From NCBI GenBank assembly GCA_041918155.1, contig JAYRWH010000017.1, positions 13,138 to 77,137 on the forward strand: a stretch of DNA of 64,000 nucleotides. The letters are read 5' to 3'. Source of the DNA: UBA668 sp041918155 (lineage in GTDB: Bacteria > Actinomycetota > Acidimicrobiia > Acidimicrobiales > Ilumatobacteraceae). Made by a program: the position numbers and the translations under genes. Shown here piece by piece: positions 9,681 through 18,417 of the stretch. The notes below the pieces were generated by a model, which saw only the letters and a program-made list of their open reading frames with translations, searched no databases and had not been told where the DNA came from. How positions within the stretch are numbered: the first letter of the stretch is position 1; the number at the start of each line of letters is the position of its first letter.

Positions 9681-10511
9681 GTGACTCCGACCAACGCCCA
9701 CTCCCGACGAACCGTGCGAATCGGCCTCGTGTCACTCACCGTCGCCACTTGCCTGGCGCTCGCCGCCTGCTCCGGTGGTGGCGACAGCGACACCGCTGAG
9801 TCCGAGCCGACTCCCACCACAGCGGTGTCGGCCGCGACGACTCCGCCGTCCTCTACCCCCGATTCGTCCGCCAGCACGACAGCAGCCAATGTCACCGCAC
9901 CCGGGGCGGTCGATGAATTGGACGACCTGGACGAGGACGGTGAGTTCGACCCGCGTTGTGGAACGGCCGATCTCGGCGGCGGACTGATCGTCGAGACCCT
10001 CTGCTCCGCGACCTTGGCACCGACGCCGGAGGAGGGAGTGATCCCTCTGCCGAACTCGCTACTCACCCTGCCGTCACCGCCGCGTTGGGAAGACCTCGCC
10101 GGCGTCGATGCGGTGGTGAAGGTCGCCACCCGCCTCGGCGGCGGCCGCGTGGTGATCTACGTGCTCGGCAGCGACACCCTGTTCGACAGCGGTCGGGCGA
10201 CCATCCGCTCGACGGCGCAGCCCCCACTCGAGGCGATCGTCGCGTCGATCGCTGCCCGGTTCCCCGGTCAGCCGATCACCGTGCGCGGGGCCGCCGATTC
10301 CGTCGGCGCACCGGCAGCCAACCAGACACTGTCCGAGCAACGCGCAACCGCTGTTGTGCAACAGCTCATCGCACTCGGTCTGCCGGCGGGTGCGATCACC
10401 TCGCTGGGCCTGGGCGAGACCGTGCCGGTTGCGGCAGAGACGAATCCCGATGGTTCGGTCAGCCCGATCGGCCAGCAGGTCAACCGCCGCGTCGAGATCG
10501 TCGTCGGCTGA
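9681..10511 (+). CDS. OmpA-family lipoprotein
   Basis: The 276-residue secreted lipoprotein has a basic start, a hydrophobic stretch and the lipobox LAAC near residue 32. A Thr/Ser-rich linker follows, and a C-terminal OmpA-like peptidoglycan-binding domain of about 110 residues (FDSGRATIRSTAQ...LSEQRATAVVQQL...NRRVEIVVG). The conserved helix with RA-x-V and the final NRRVEI strand are typical, so it probably bridges the membrane and the peptidoglycan. It starts at GTG 9681 and is the first gene of a run of four lipoprotein genes on the same strand. Confidence 0.88.
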   Translation: MTPTNAHSRRTVRIGLVSLTVATCLALAACSGGGDSDTAESEPTPTTAVSAATTPPSSTPDSSASTTAANVTAPGAVDELDDLDEDGEFDPRCGTADLGGGLIVETLCSATLAPTPEEGVIPLPNSLLTLPSPPRWEDLAGVDAVVKVATRLGGGRVVIYVLGSDTLFDSGRATIRSTAQPPLEAIVASIAARFPGQPITVRGAADSVGAPAANQTLSEQRATAVVQQLIALGLPAGAITSLGLGETVPVAAETNPDGSVSPIGQQVNRRVEIVVG

Positions 10512-10538
10512 ACCCCCAATCGAACAAGGAGAATCAAC

Positions 10539-11096
10539 ATGACCACCCACTCACACCGATATGGCCTCGCCACTACGGCCCTGGTGATCGGCCTGCTGGC
10601 GGCCGCCTGCGGCAACGACTCGACGGCCACGGCACCGACCAAGCCACCGACCGGCAACGGCACGGCGAACACACCGGCATCTGCCGCTGAGGGGGACCCG
10701 TGCGCCACCGTACCGTCACTGGACACGATCACCGCACAGCTCGGCGAACCCATCACCGGCGTGCGGAAGCTGGAGCGAGGGCCGGGCACGGACCTGTGCG
10801 AGGCCGCCGGCGACGGAGTTGCCAACGCCCAGTTCACGCGGGTGACGCCCAGCTCGCGCGAAGACGTCGTCCGCATCGCCACCGGGCTCGGATACACCCC
10901 GGCCGATCTCGGTGATCCCGCCCTTCCCGGCGCGATCACCTATGCCGGCGCGGTCAGCGTCTTCGTCGACGATGTCGAGTACACGGTGCAGGCGATGGCG
11001 ATGGACACCGCCGGCGACCCGAACTCGTCGATTGCCGCACAGCGATCAGCGGCGCTGCTCGTCCTCTGGCTGCAGAACCTGGGGGTCACGCTGTGA
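10539..11096 (+). CDS. Predicted lipoprotein of unknown function
   Basis: The 185-residue protein has a lipoprotein signal (LVIGLLAAACGND, cysteine at about residue 23), a Thr/Pro-rich linker and a small globular domain. The domain resembles the DUF3558-type lipoproteins common in actinobacteria (a C-x-T-V-P-S-L-D start, a later cysteine pair and a V-D-D-V-E strand). A GGAG ribosome-binding site precedes the ATG. The stop overlaps the next start by four bases (GTGA), so both are made from one transcript. Specific function unknown. Confidence 0.78.
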   Translation: MTTHSHRYGLATTALVIGLLAAACGNDSTATAPTKPPTGNGTANTPASAAEGDPCATVPSLDTITAQLGEPITGVRKLERGPGTDLCEAAGDGVANAQFTRVTPSSREDVVRIATGLGYTPADLGDPALPGAITYAGAVSVFVDDVEYTVQAMAMDTAGDPNSSIAAQRSAALLVLWLQNLGVTL

Positions 11097-11605
11097 GCAC
11101 TCGTACGACCTTCCTCGCCCTGGTATCGGTCGCGGCACTGGCCGGCATGGCAGCCACCGGCTGCTCGTCCAGCAGTTCCGGTGCTTCGGCGCCGTCCACC
11201 ACCACGGCCGTGTCGACCTCGTCCTCCACGGCGACGACGATGACGACGGTCCCCATGACGGTTGCCACCGTCGCTCCGGCGCCGCCGGCGCCGGCCACCA
11301 GCAAGCCGCGGCCCACGACTCCAGCCCCCACCGGACCGCAGCTCACCAACGTGGCCCTCAGTGGCTACCCGGGAGGTATCACCTGCACGCCGGGTGATGT
11401 GCTCACCATCACGCTCATGTTCACGGCGACGAACGCAGCCGGCGTGCTCATCTGGAGCAGCACCGACGGCACCATCGGCCAGTTCCCTGCCGAATTCGGC
11501 CAGGCGGACGTGCCGTACACGTGCAGCGGCATGCAGACGCTGTTCACCCTCTACCCAGTGGCCGAGGGCGGGGCGCTCGGTACCCCGGTGGACCTCAATG
11601 TCTAG
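11093..11605 (+). CDS. Predicted lipoprotein, paralogue of the next gene
   Basis: The 170-residue protein has a lipobox (MAATGC near residue 24), then about 55 residues of Ser/Thr/Pro-rich linker and a C-terminal domain of about 90 residues from GPQLTNVALSGYPGG to the last residues LNV. That domain aligns along its whole length with the C-terminus of the following gene (L-x-N-V-x-L-S start, a C-P/T-x-x-x-V motif, a second cysteine before S-x-M and a terminal YPVA-x-x-G-x-LG pattern). The two conserved cysteines probably form a disulfide in a beta-sandwich. Family not recognised. Confidence 0.78.
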   Translation: MSTRTTFLALVSVAALAGMAATGCSSSSSGASAPSTTTAVSTSSSTATTMTTVPMTVATVAPAPPAPATSKPRPTTPAPTGPQLTNVALSGYPGGITCTPGDVLTITLMFTATNAAGVLIWSSTDGTIGQFPAEFGQADVPYTCSGMQTLFTLYPVAEGGALGTPVDLNV

Positions 11606-12167
11606 GACGGTAGGTGGCGCCCGCTGGGCGCTCATGGTCGTGCTGGTGGCCACGACGATGAGCTGTTCCTCCGACCCATTGGGAACGAGTCCATCATCGG
11701 TGGCCGCCAGCACCTCGACAACCGCGAGCACACCGCCGAGCACGACCGGGATCTCGGTGGTCGGCACCCCGACAACACTCGGCGGTGCACGACCGGGGAG
11801 GCCGGGTGGGTCGACCACGACGGTGGGCCCCGTCGTGACGACGGTCGCGCCCACGAGCACGACGCCTGCGCCACCACCGCCCACCGTGGCGACGGGGCCA
11901 CGGATGCTGAACGTCCAGCTCTCCAGCCATCCCAACGGCGGTGCGTGCCCCGTTGTGGGCGTCTTCGTCGCGATCCGGTTCACAGTCCAGTCGGCGGACA
12001 CCTACTTGGTGCTCGTCCGCAATGCAGCCGGCGACTTCCTCGCCAGCCTCCCACCGAACACCTGGTTCACCACACCACACCTGTGCTCCGACATGCCCGT
12101 GCTCTACCGGTTCTACCCTGTCGCCGCCGATGGCACCCTCGGCCCGCCGTGGAACTACAACGTGTGA
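11598..12167 (+). CDS. Predicted lipoprotein, paralogue of the preceding gene
   Basis: The 189-residue protein starts at the ATG at 11598, which overlaps the end of the preceding gene by eight bases. The signal ends in a lipobox-like TTMSC. A Thr/Pro/Gly linker and a C-terminal domain follow (GPRMLNVQLSSHPNGG to YNV) that is homologous to the gene before it, with both cysteines kept. This is a tandem duplication. The frame stays open much further upstream, but that part is a shadow of the previous gene. Confidence 0.75.
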   Translation: MSRTVGGARWALMVVLVATTMSCSSDPLGTSPSSVAASTSTTASTPPSTTGISVVGTPTTLGGARPGRPGGSTTTVGPVVTTVAPTSTTPAPPPPTVATGPRMLNVQLSSHPNGGACPVVGVFVAIRFTVQSADTYLVLVRNAAGDFLASLPPNTWFTTPHLCSDMPVLYRFYPVAADGTLGPPWNYNV

Positions 12168-12215
12168 CACTTCGCGCGGCAGTGGGGGACCGAATACCGC
12201 GGTAGTTTGCGCTGA

Positions 12216-12689
12216 ATGGAACTGATCGATCTCGTCCCCAACTCGATGTCGTTCCGCGTCATCACGACGCTCGACATCCGCGACGAAGCCGAGATCCCCT
12301 CCAACTTCACCGGGCGGGTGCGCTACCACGAGAAGAACGCGATCACCTACGTCGCCTGGTACAAGGACGGCGAGTTGCACAACCCGGGCCGCAACTACCC
12401 CGCCTATCGCCGCTTCCGCGGCGACGGCCGCCTGAAGTACGAGCTGTTCTACACCCACGGGTTGCTGCACGACCCGGGCGCCAACACCGCCGCTGTCCGC
12501 GGCTACTTCGCCGACGGGCGGGTGCACTACGAGGAGCGTTATTGGGCGGGCAAGCGCCGCGACGGCAAGGACGGCACGCCGGCCATTCGCAAGTGGCGCC
12601 AAGACGGCACCCTGCGCCACGAACTGCACTACCGCGACGGCCGCCGCCTACGCGACGACGAAGTGTCGATGGTGCGCCGCACCCGCTGA
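12216..12689 (+). CDS. Hypothetical protein with MORN/YwqK-like repeats
   Basis: The 157-residue cytoplasmic protein has at least four repeats of about 25-30 residues built on an aromatic/Asp-Gly pattern (YKDGELHNPG, FRGDGRLKYELFY, FADGRVHYEERYW, WRQDGTLRHELHY). This is the style of MORN-variant repeats found in YwqK-type proteins, which form open beta-sheets. There is no signal peptide. The gene stands alone between the lipoprotein cluster and a convergent esterase gene that ends one base after it. The function is unknown. Confidence 0.7.
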   Translation: MELIDLVPNSMSFRVITTLDIRDEAEIPSNFTGRVRYHEKNAITYVAWYKDGELHNPGRNYPAYRRFRGDGRLKYELFYTHGLLHDPGANTAAVRGYFADGRVHYEERYWAGKRRDGKDGTPAIRKWRQDGTLRHELHYRDGRRLRDDEVSMVRRTR

Positions 12690-12690
12690 G

Positions 12691-13674
12691 TCAGGCGGCG
12701 TACCTTCCCAGGGCGAACAGGATGATGTCGTCGTCCATGTCGTAGAAGTCGAACTTCGGCCACACATGGGGCACACCCTCGAGTTGCACGAGGCGCACGA
12801 CGGTGCCGTTCGCGCAGCCGGCCCAGGTGGTGGTGGTGCGCTGGCCCTCGGTCTCCACGACGGGTTCGTTCGGGCACGAGGTCACGTTCGTGAGCCACAT
12901 GTTCGCAGTTCGTGCGGCCTGGGCGGAGCCGAGCCGGGTGTCGAGGCTGCCGCCGAACACGAGCAGCGACTGGGCGGCCGGGTGGCACGGCACGCCCGCC
13001 CAGCCGGCCACCACGACCGCGCCGGTGAACAACTCGGGCAGGCGGCACGCCACGGTCACGGCCATCCCGCCGCCGTTGGAGACGCCGATCGACAGCACCG
13101 TGGTGGAGGTCAGCCCGGCCGCCCGCGCGGCAGCGACGGCGGCCCGGACATAGGGGAGGTCGTCGATCCCGCGATCGCTGGCGGGCTCGCAGCAGCCGCT
13201 GTTGACCCGCCAGGAACGGGTGGGCACGGGAGCCCCCGAGAGCCACATGATGTTCATGCCGGCGGCGGCTCCGATGTCGTCGAGATCGGAGCGGCTCTGC
13301 ATGTTCTGGATGCAGCCGTGCTGGCCGTGGAAGACCACGAGCAGCGGCGCCGCCGGATCGGCCGTGCGCTGTAGCACCGTCGGCCGGTTCTCGAAGCCGG
13401 GCAGCAGGATCGGGTCGCCGATGATCGGCACATCGCGCGCCTTGGGGCACAGCACGGTCTCGGCGTCGGGGATCGGGCCGACATGGTGACCGGGCAGGGC
13501 CTGCAGTGCGAGCTCGGTCGTCGTCGCCGCGATCGAGACGGTGGTGGTGGGGGCGGTCGAGGTCGTCGGCGGGGCGGCGGTGGGGACGATGCTCTCCGGC
13601 GCCACCGAGTCGGCCCCGGCGCAGCCGACGAGCGCGGCCGCGGCGACCAGCGCGAACAGACCACGGCGCGGCAT
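12691..13674 (-). CDS. Lipoprotein esterase, LpqC/PHB-depolymerase-like alpha/beta hydrolase
   Basis: The 327-residue protein has a lipobox (AALVGC, residue 18). Its alpha/beta-hydrolase fold shows an oxyanion region (VVFHGQHGC), the nucleophile elbow GVSNGG and a probable catalytic histidine near the end (GVPHVW). This fits the feruloyl-esterase/PHB-depolymerase family that includes mycobacterial LpqC. It is predicted to be attached outside the membrane and to hydrolyse an ester substrate. Several paired cysteines (CPKA, GCIQ, GCCEP) suggest disulfides. The gene converges with the preceding one and diverges from the AftB-like gene. Confidence 0.85.
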   Translation of the reverse strand: MPRRGLFALVAAAALVGCAGADSVAPESIVPTAAPPTTSTAPTTTVSIAATTTELALQALPGHHVGPIPDAETVLCPKARDVPIIGDPILLPGFENRPTVLQRTADPAAPLLVVFHGQHGCIQNMQSRSDLDDIGAAAGMNIMWLSGAPVPTRSWRVNSGCCEPASDRGIDDLPYVRAAVAAARAAGLTSTTVLSIGVSNGGGMAVTVACRLPELFTGAVVVAGWAGVPCHPAAQSLLVFGGSLDTRLGSAQAARTANMWLTNVTSCPNEPVVETEGQRTTTTWAGCANGTVVRLVQLEGVPHVWPKFDFYDMDDDIILFALGRYAA

Positions 13675-13735
13675 CGCCTCAGCCTACGCCCGCTTGACGC
13701 CACGTGAGCCGCACAGCAGACTCGCATCGATCTCG

Positions 13736-15490
13736 ATGCAGAACCCCCGCGACCTCCTCCGCCGGGCCGCGTCCCGCGAGTGGTGGTGGGTGGCGTTCCC
13801 GGTGCTCGTGCTGGCCCTCGGCGCCTACCAGCACCGCTGGCTGACCGACGACGGGTTCATCAACCTGCGCATCGTCCGCCAGATCGAGGCCGGCCACGGG
13901 CCGGTGTTCAACGTCGGCGAGCGCGTGGAGGCGGGCACGTCGATCCTGTGGCTGGTGTGGCTGACCGTTGCCGATGTGCTGCTGCCGTTCCGGCTGGAGT
14001 ACATCGCCGCCTACTCGGGCATCGTGCTGACACTCGTGGGCATGGCCGCGATCGCCGCCGCCGCGATGCGCATCACCCGGCGCGCCAACGCTGATGGCGT
14101 GGTGGTGCCCGTCGGGGCGCTGGCGCTGGCGGTGATCGCGGCGATGTGGGATTTCGCCAGCTCCGGCCTGGAGACCGGCCTGCAGTTCGCCTGGCTCGGC
14201 GGGTGCGTGTGCCTGCTCGCCCGACCGCGACCCGCTGGGCGCTGGAAGCGCTTGACGGTGGCCGGCGTGGTGGGCCTCGGGCCGCTGATCCGCCCCGACC
14301 TCGCGCTGTTCTCGATCGCGTTCGTGATCGTGTTCGTCGGGCCGCGGCCGTACCGGTGGCGCTCACTGGTGGCGACGATCGGCGCCGCGCTCGCGCTGCC
14401 GGCCGCGTACCAGCTGTTCCGCATGGGCTTCTTCGCCACCCTCGTGCCGAACACGGCGCTGGCCAAGAACGCGTCCGGCCTGCGCCTCGGCCAGGGCCTG
14501 CGCTACCTGCGCGAGGCGATGCACAGCTATCAGCTGTGGCCAGTCCTGCTCGGGGCGATCGCCACGGCCGTGTGGCTCGTCGTGCGCCCCTTGCGCGCCG
14601 CGGGCGACCGCCCCGCGTTGCGCCTGCTGTGCGGCGCCGGTGGCGCGGCGGCCCTACACCTCGCCTACATCGTCGCCATCGGTGGCGACTACATGCACGC
14701 CCGCCTGCTGCTGCCCTCCGGGTTCGTGCTGCTCGGGCTGGTCGCGGTGCCGTTCGTGCTACCGCCGGAACGCTTGGTGGCCCGCCGCGTCGCCCAGCTC
14801 GGCGCGGCGGCGTTCACCGTGTGGGCGGTGACGTGTTGCCTGTTCCTGCGCTCCGAGCCGGGCAGCCTCGCCGGCATCATCAACGAGCACGACTTCTACG
14901 CGGGCGAAGCGCCCATCGACCACCCGATCACGATCGACGACTACCGCTCCGACAACGGCGGCCTCGTCGCCACCGTGATCGAGGCCGGCGGCGCGGCTCG
15001 CGACGCTCACGCCGACGGTCAGGTCGGCCTGCTCGTTTTCGGTAGCCCGGTGGGCAGTGAAACGCCCGTGCCGCCCTACCCGGCCACGGTGTACCTGGTG
15101 TGGCCAGTGGTGGGCATGGCTGGTTACGAGGCCGGCACCGACGTGTTCGTGATCGACCAACTCGGCCTCGGCGACCCGATCGTCAGCCGCCTCGACGTGC
15201 CCTTCCACGGCCGACCCGGACACGAGAAGGAAGCCCCCGGCTGGGCGGTGCTGCACGTCTTCCCCGGTGCCGACCAGCAGATCACCGTGCGCGGCGCCGA
15301 CGGCGAGATGCACGCGCTCGACCGCGACGCCGCGCTACGCCTGCTCGACTGCCCGGCGACGCGCCGCCTGCTCCACGACATCACCGCGCCGCTCACCGTG
15401 CGCCGCTTCGTCGGCAACATCGTGCACTCCGTGCCGAACACGCTCCTGCGCCTGCCCTACACGCCCGACGCGACGGCCCCCTGCCCCTGA
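13736..15490 (+). CDS. AftB/ZomB-like polytopic glycosyltransferase
   Basis: The 584-residue protein has about nine to ten membrane segments and then a C-terminal extracytoplasmic domain of about 170 residues. The first loop carries a DDGFINLR motif with GPVFNVGERVEAGTS just after it. This matches the GT-C arabinofuranosyltransferase AftB of mycobacteria and the related proteins annotated ZomB. Such enzymes use decaprenyl-phosphate sugars outside the membrane, and the DD pair is the expected catalytic acid pair. The start at 13736 is the first ATG before the conserved part. Whether this organism makes arabinan is not shown here. Confidence 0.85.
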   Translation: MQNPRDLLRRAASREWWWVAFPVLVLALGAYQHRWLTDDGFINLRIVRQIEAGHGPVFNVGERVEAGTSILWLVWLTVADVLLPFRLEYIAAYSGIVLTLVGMAAIAAAAMRITRRANADGVVVPVGALALAVIAAMWDFASSGLETGLQFAWLGGCVCLLARPRPAGRWKRLTVAGVVGLGPLIRPDLALFSIAFVIVFVGPRPYRWRSLVATIGAALALPAAYQLFRMGFFATLVPNTALAKNASGLRLGQGLRYLREAMHSYQLWPVLLGAIATAVWLVVRPLRAAGDRPALRLLCGAGGAAALHLAYIVAIGGDYMHARLLLPSGFVLLGLVAVPFVLPPERLVARRVAQLGAAAFTVWAVTCCLFLRSEPGSLAGIINEHDFYAGEAPIDHPITIDDYRSDNGGLVATVIEAGGAARDAHADGQVGLLVFGSPVGSETPVPPYPATVYLVWPVVGMAGYEAGTDVFVIDQLGLGDPIVSRLDVPFHGRPGHEKEAPGWAVLHVFPGADQQITVRGADGEMHALDRDAALRLLDCPATRRLLHDITAPLTVRRFVGNIVHSVPNTLLRLPYTPDATAPCP

Positions 15491-15509
15491 GGGCGAGCAC
15501 CGTGTGTAG

Positions 15510-15602
15510 CGGAGGTGGACGGGAATCGAACCCGCCGGACGAGGATCGCTCGTCCCAACCGCTTTGAAGGCGGCGGAGTCCACCAGGTACCCGGACACCT
15601 CC
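15510..15602 (-). tRNA. selC: tRNA-Sec (anticodon UCA)
   Basis: Read on the minus strand, a 93-nt cloverleaf starts GGAGGTGT and ends CACCTCC plus discriminator G. The anticodon loop is CTTCAAA with anticodon TCA, on a GCCGC/GCGGT stem. The very long variable arm has a seven-pair stem (GGACGAG/CTCGTCC), and the T loop is TTCGATT. A UCA anticodon, a long extra arm and a G discriminator define selenocysteine tRNA. The eighth acceptor pair is a U/C mismatch. CCA is not encoded. No selA, selB, selD or obvious selenoprotein gene is in the window. Confidence 0.93.
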
Positions 15603-15669
15603 GGCGGTGAGGGTAACCGCCAGCGATACCCGCCAGCCATTGTAACGCGATTGCAACAACGGTAACGTG

Positions 15670-16950
15670 ATGGGAATGCGCCGCCTCGTCGTCATCGCGA
15701 TGGTCTCCGCCGGGTTGCTGTGTCCAGCACTTCCCGGCGCCATCGCGCGCGCCGACGGCACTGCCGCCGAGCAGAACGCGAAGGCGATCGCCGACGCCCA
15801 GGACGAAGTCACCACGGCGGCCCAGGCGATCGCCGACGCCGGCGAGAAGCTGGAGATGATCAACGGCGACCTCGGCACGTTGCAGACCGAGATCGCCGCC
15901 CTGGAATCCACCACGAGCGCGCTGCGCGCGCAGATGGAGGAGATGGCCGTCCGCCAGTTCACCGGAGCCACCAAAAGCAACTCGCCCCTGCTGTCGTCGT
16001 GGGGCACCCCCGAGCAGCAGATGCAGGTCGACGCGTTCACCAGCGTGATTGTCAACAACGCGGACGAGGCGTTCGACACCTTCGACTCGACGAGCCGTGA
16101 CCTGGCGTCCAAGCACAAGTCGCTCGAGCGCATGCAGCAGCAGATCCAGCGCCAGACGGTGGATCTCGCCGCCCTGCAGAAGCGGGCCGAAGAGAAGGTG
16201 GTGCATCTCAAGCAGGTCGAGAAGCAGCGTCTCAAGGACGAAGCAACGCGCCGCGCGTTGGAGCGGGAACAGGCCCGCCGCGCCAAGAAGGCAGCAGCGC
16301 AGGCGGCCGCATCCGTCGGTTCGCAGCCGACCCGGGCCTCATCGGCCGCACCGTCGTCAGCGGGCGGTCACGCCGCCGGCACGGCAAGCGGCGGCCAGGC
16401 CAACGTCAGCGTGGGCAACACCAAGCTCTACGGCACCTATGTGCAAGGTGGCGACGCCGCGCAGGGAGTCCAGCTCGGCAATGGCATCGGCTACCCCAAC
16501 CTCCCGTTCGGTTCCCCCGGCTTCCCCACCACATCTGGGGTCGACTGGAGCGGCACCGACTGGGTGTGCCCCACCGGCCGGGCCAAGACGGGTTTCGGCC
16601 ACAGCTTCATCCCCAAGACTCCCGGCGCGACTCGCTATCACAACGGCATCGATATGTCGGCCCGCCTCGGAACACCGCTGCTGGCGGTCGAGGACGGCGT
16701 GGCGATGCCGAAGATCATGCCGCTGACCGGCGGGATGACCGTCTTCCTCGTCACCTCCAGCGGCACGATGTACTACTACGCCCACCTCGAGGTGTGGGGC
16801 CAGATGGGGCGGGTGAAAAAGGGGACCGTCATCGGCTATGCCGGGAGCACCGGCCGCGCGAGCGGCCCGCACCTCCACTTCGAATATCACCCGCACGGCA
16901 TCGGCACCGACGCGGTCGACCCGTACGACCTCCTCCGAGCCCACTGCTGA
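15670..16950 (+). CDS. Secreted M23 peptidase with N-terminal coiled coil
   Basis: The protein of about 426 residues has a signal peptide (cleavage near AIARA-DG, residue 30), a long coiled coil (about residues 35-210, rich in Ala, Gln, Glu and Lys), a Ser/Gly linker and a C-terminal peptidase M23 domain. The zinc ligands are visible as HNGIDMS and HLHFEY, and the YYAHLEVWG strand lies between them. The architecture is that of EnvC/NlpD-type or RipA-associated cell-wall hydrolases. GTG 15667, ATG 15670 and ATG 15676 are alternative starts. Upstream, GTAACG occurs twice, exactly 20 bases apart. Confidence 0.9.
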   Translation: MGMRRLVVIAMVSAGLLCPALPGAIARADGTAAEQNAKAIADAQDEVTTAAQAIADAGEKLEMINGDLGTLQTEIAALESTTSALRAQMEEMAVRQFTGATKSNSPLLSSWGTPEQQMQVDAFTSVIVNNADEAFDTFDSTSRDLASKHKSLERMQQQIQRQTVDLAALQKRAEEKVVHLKQVEKQRLKDEATRRALEREQARRAKKAAAQAAASVGSQPTRASSAAPSSAGGHAAGTASGGQANVSVGNTKLYGTYVQGGDAAQGVQLGNGIGYPNLPFGSPGFPTTSGVDWSGTDWVCPTGRAKTGFGHSFIPKTPGATRYHNGIDMSARLGTPLLAVEDGVAMPKIMPLTGGMTVFLVTSSGTMYYYAHLEVWGQMGRVKKGTVIGYAGSTGRASGPHLHFEYHPHGIGTDAVDPYDLLRAHC

Positions 16951-17001
16951 TCCGTCCCCCGATATCGTGACCCGGCCCGCGCTTGGGTGGGCCGAAGGGA
17001 A

Positions 17002-18387
17002 ATGGATCACCTGATGGGCGAGCTGGCCGACACCAAGACGGCGCCACGCAAGAGCGCGCAGTGGAAGTCGGTGGTGTCGTGGGTGGTCGCCACCACCTTG
17101 TTCGTGCTCGTCATCGCCGTGCTGCATGCCACCACCGGGTTCGGTGGCCTCGCCACGGGCGTCGGCGCCGCGCTCCTCGCCATGTGGTTCTTCGCGCTCC
17201 ACAAGAATCGCGGCCGTCGCCGCCAGTTGTGGGCCGCCGTGTGGGCCTTCTCCGCGGTCACCCTCGTGTGGGACGGCATCACCTTCGTCGACTATGTCAC
17301 CACCTACAACGGCGACTCCACGACCCAGAAGATGTCCACCTGGGGCCGCGACCACGGGTTGAGCCCGATCATCGACTACCTCGAGAAGGAGGCCTATTCC
17401 AAGCCCCCCTCGACCAAGCCCGCGGACGAACTGAGCCTCGGGCTGCCCAGCACCACCAGCACCACTACCCCGGCCACCGACTCCACCACGACCGACCCCA
17501 ACGCCGAGACCACCACCACCCTGCCCCAGCCGGAACCGCCCGCGCCGCTGGCCACCTATATCCAGCCCGCGCTCGCGGGTGAGGGCCAGTGGGTACCGAT
17601 CGCGAAGGTGGCCGGCGTCGACGCCGTCTGGGTCACCAGCCTGCGCCCCCTGGCCAAGTACGGCTCGGTCGTGGCCACCGTCGTGGTCCTCGACCCGACC
17701 AACATGCGCATCGGCATGTTCAACGGCCGCGAGCTTCCCGGCGGCAATTGGGTCCGCGACGATCATGTGCCCGAAACGATTCAGCCTGCCCTCGTCGCCG
17801 CGATGAACGGTGCCTTCCGGCTCGAGCACCTCTACGGCGGCTACATGACCGAGGGCAAGGTGGTGAAGCCGCTGGAGAACCGCATGGGCACGATCGGCAT
17901 CACCCGCGACGGCAAGCTGGTGCTCGGTGAACTCGGCCGCGACATGATGGACGACGGCAGCTGGCAGTCACTGCGCCAGAACGGCCTGCTGATGGTCGAT
18001 GGTGGCCTGTCGCAGGTCGACCGGGCCCGCGCGGAGCGCGTGTCGTGGGGCGCGGCGGGCACCGGCGACCTGTTCGTCAACCGCAGCGCGGTGTGCACGA
18101 TGACCAACGGCCGGATCGCGTACGTGATGGCCGGCATGGTCGATCCCACCCAGATGGCCCAGGTGCTCATCGAGGCCGGTTGCGACAAGGCGGTGCAGCT
18201 TGACATCAACAACCAGTGGCCGAACTTCATGGTCTTCACCCACGCCGCCGACGGCACGATCAACGGCTTCACGGTCGACCGACGGATGCGCAACGACCCC
18301 GGCCGCTACCTGAAGGTGTCGAGCAAGGAGTTCTTCGCCTACTTCGACAGCACACTGCTACCTGCGACGAGCGAACTCGACGCCTGA
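17002..18387 (+). CDS. Membrane-anchored phosphodiester glycosidase (NAGPA-like) domain protein
   Basis: The protein of about 461 residues has three membrane segments in its first 100 residues, a Thr/Pro-rich linker and a C-terminal domain of the NAGPA/phosphodiester-glycosidase type outside the membrane. Motifs are AAMNGAF, GLLMVDGGLSQ and a final QLDINNQW in place of the usual LDGGGS. The last change alters a conserved site, so the activity may differ from the classical enzyme. ATG 17014 is an alternative start, better spaced from a GAAGGGA ribosome-binding site. The gene follows the M23 gene on the same strand. Confidence 0.75.
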   Translation: MDHLMGELADTKTAPRKSAQWKSVVSWVVATTLFVLVIAVLHATTGFGGLATGVGAALLAMWFFALHKNRGRRRQLWAAVWAFSAVTLVWDGITFVDYVTTYNGDSTTQKMSTWGRDHGLSPIIDYLEKEAYSKPPSTKPADELSLGLPSTTSTTTPATDSTTTDPNAETTTTLPQPEPPAPLATYIQPALAGEGQWVPIAKVAGVDAVWVTSLRPLAKYGSVVATVVVLDPTNMRIGMFNGRELPGGNWVRDDHVPETIQPALVAAMNGAFRLEHLYGGYMTEGKVVKPLENRMGTIGITRDGKLVLGELGRDMMDDGSWQSLRQNGLLMVDGGLSQVDRARAERVSWGAAGTGDLFVNRSAVCTMTNGRIAYVMAGMVDPTQMAQVLIEAGCDKAVQLDINNQWPNFMVFTHAADGTINGFTVDRRMRNDPGRYLKVSSKEFFAYFDSTLLPATSELDA

Positions 18388-18417
18388 GGCGACCCTGGGT
18401 TGGGTACAGTCAGGCCC

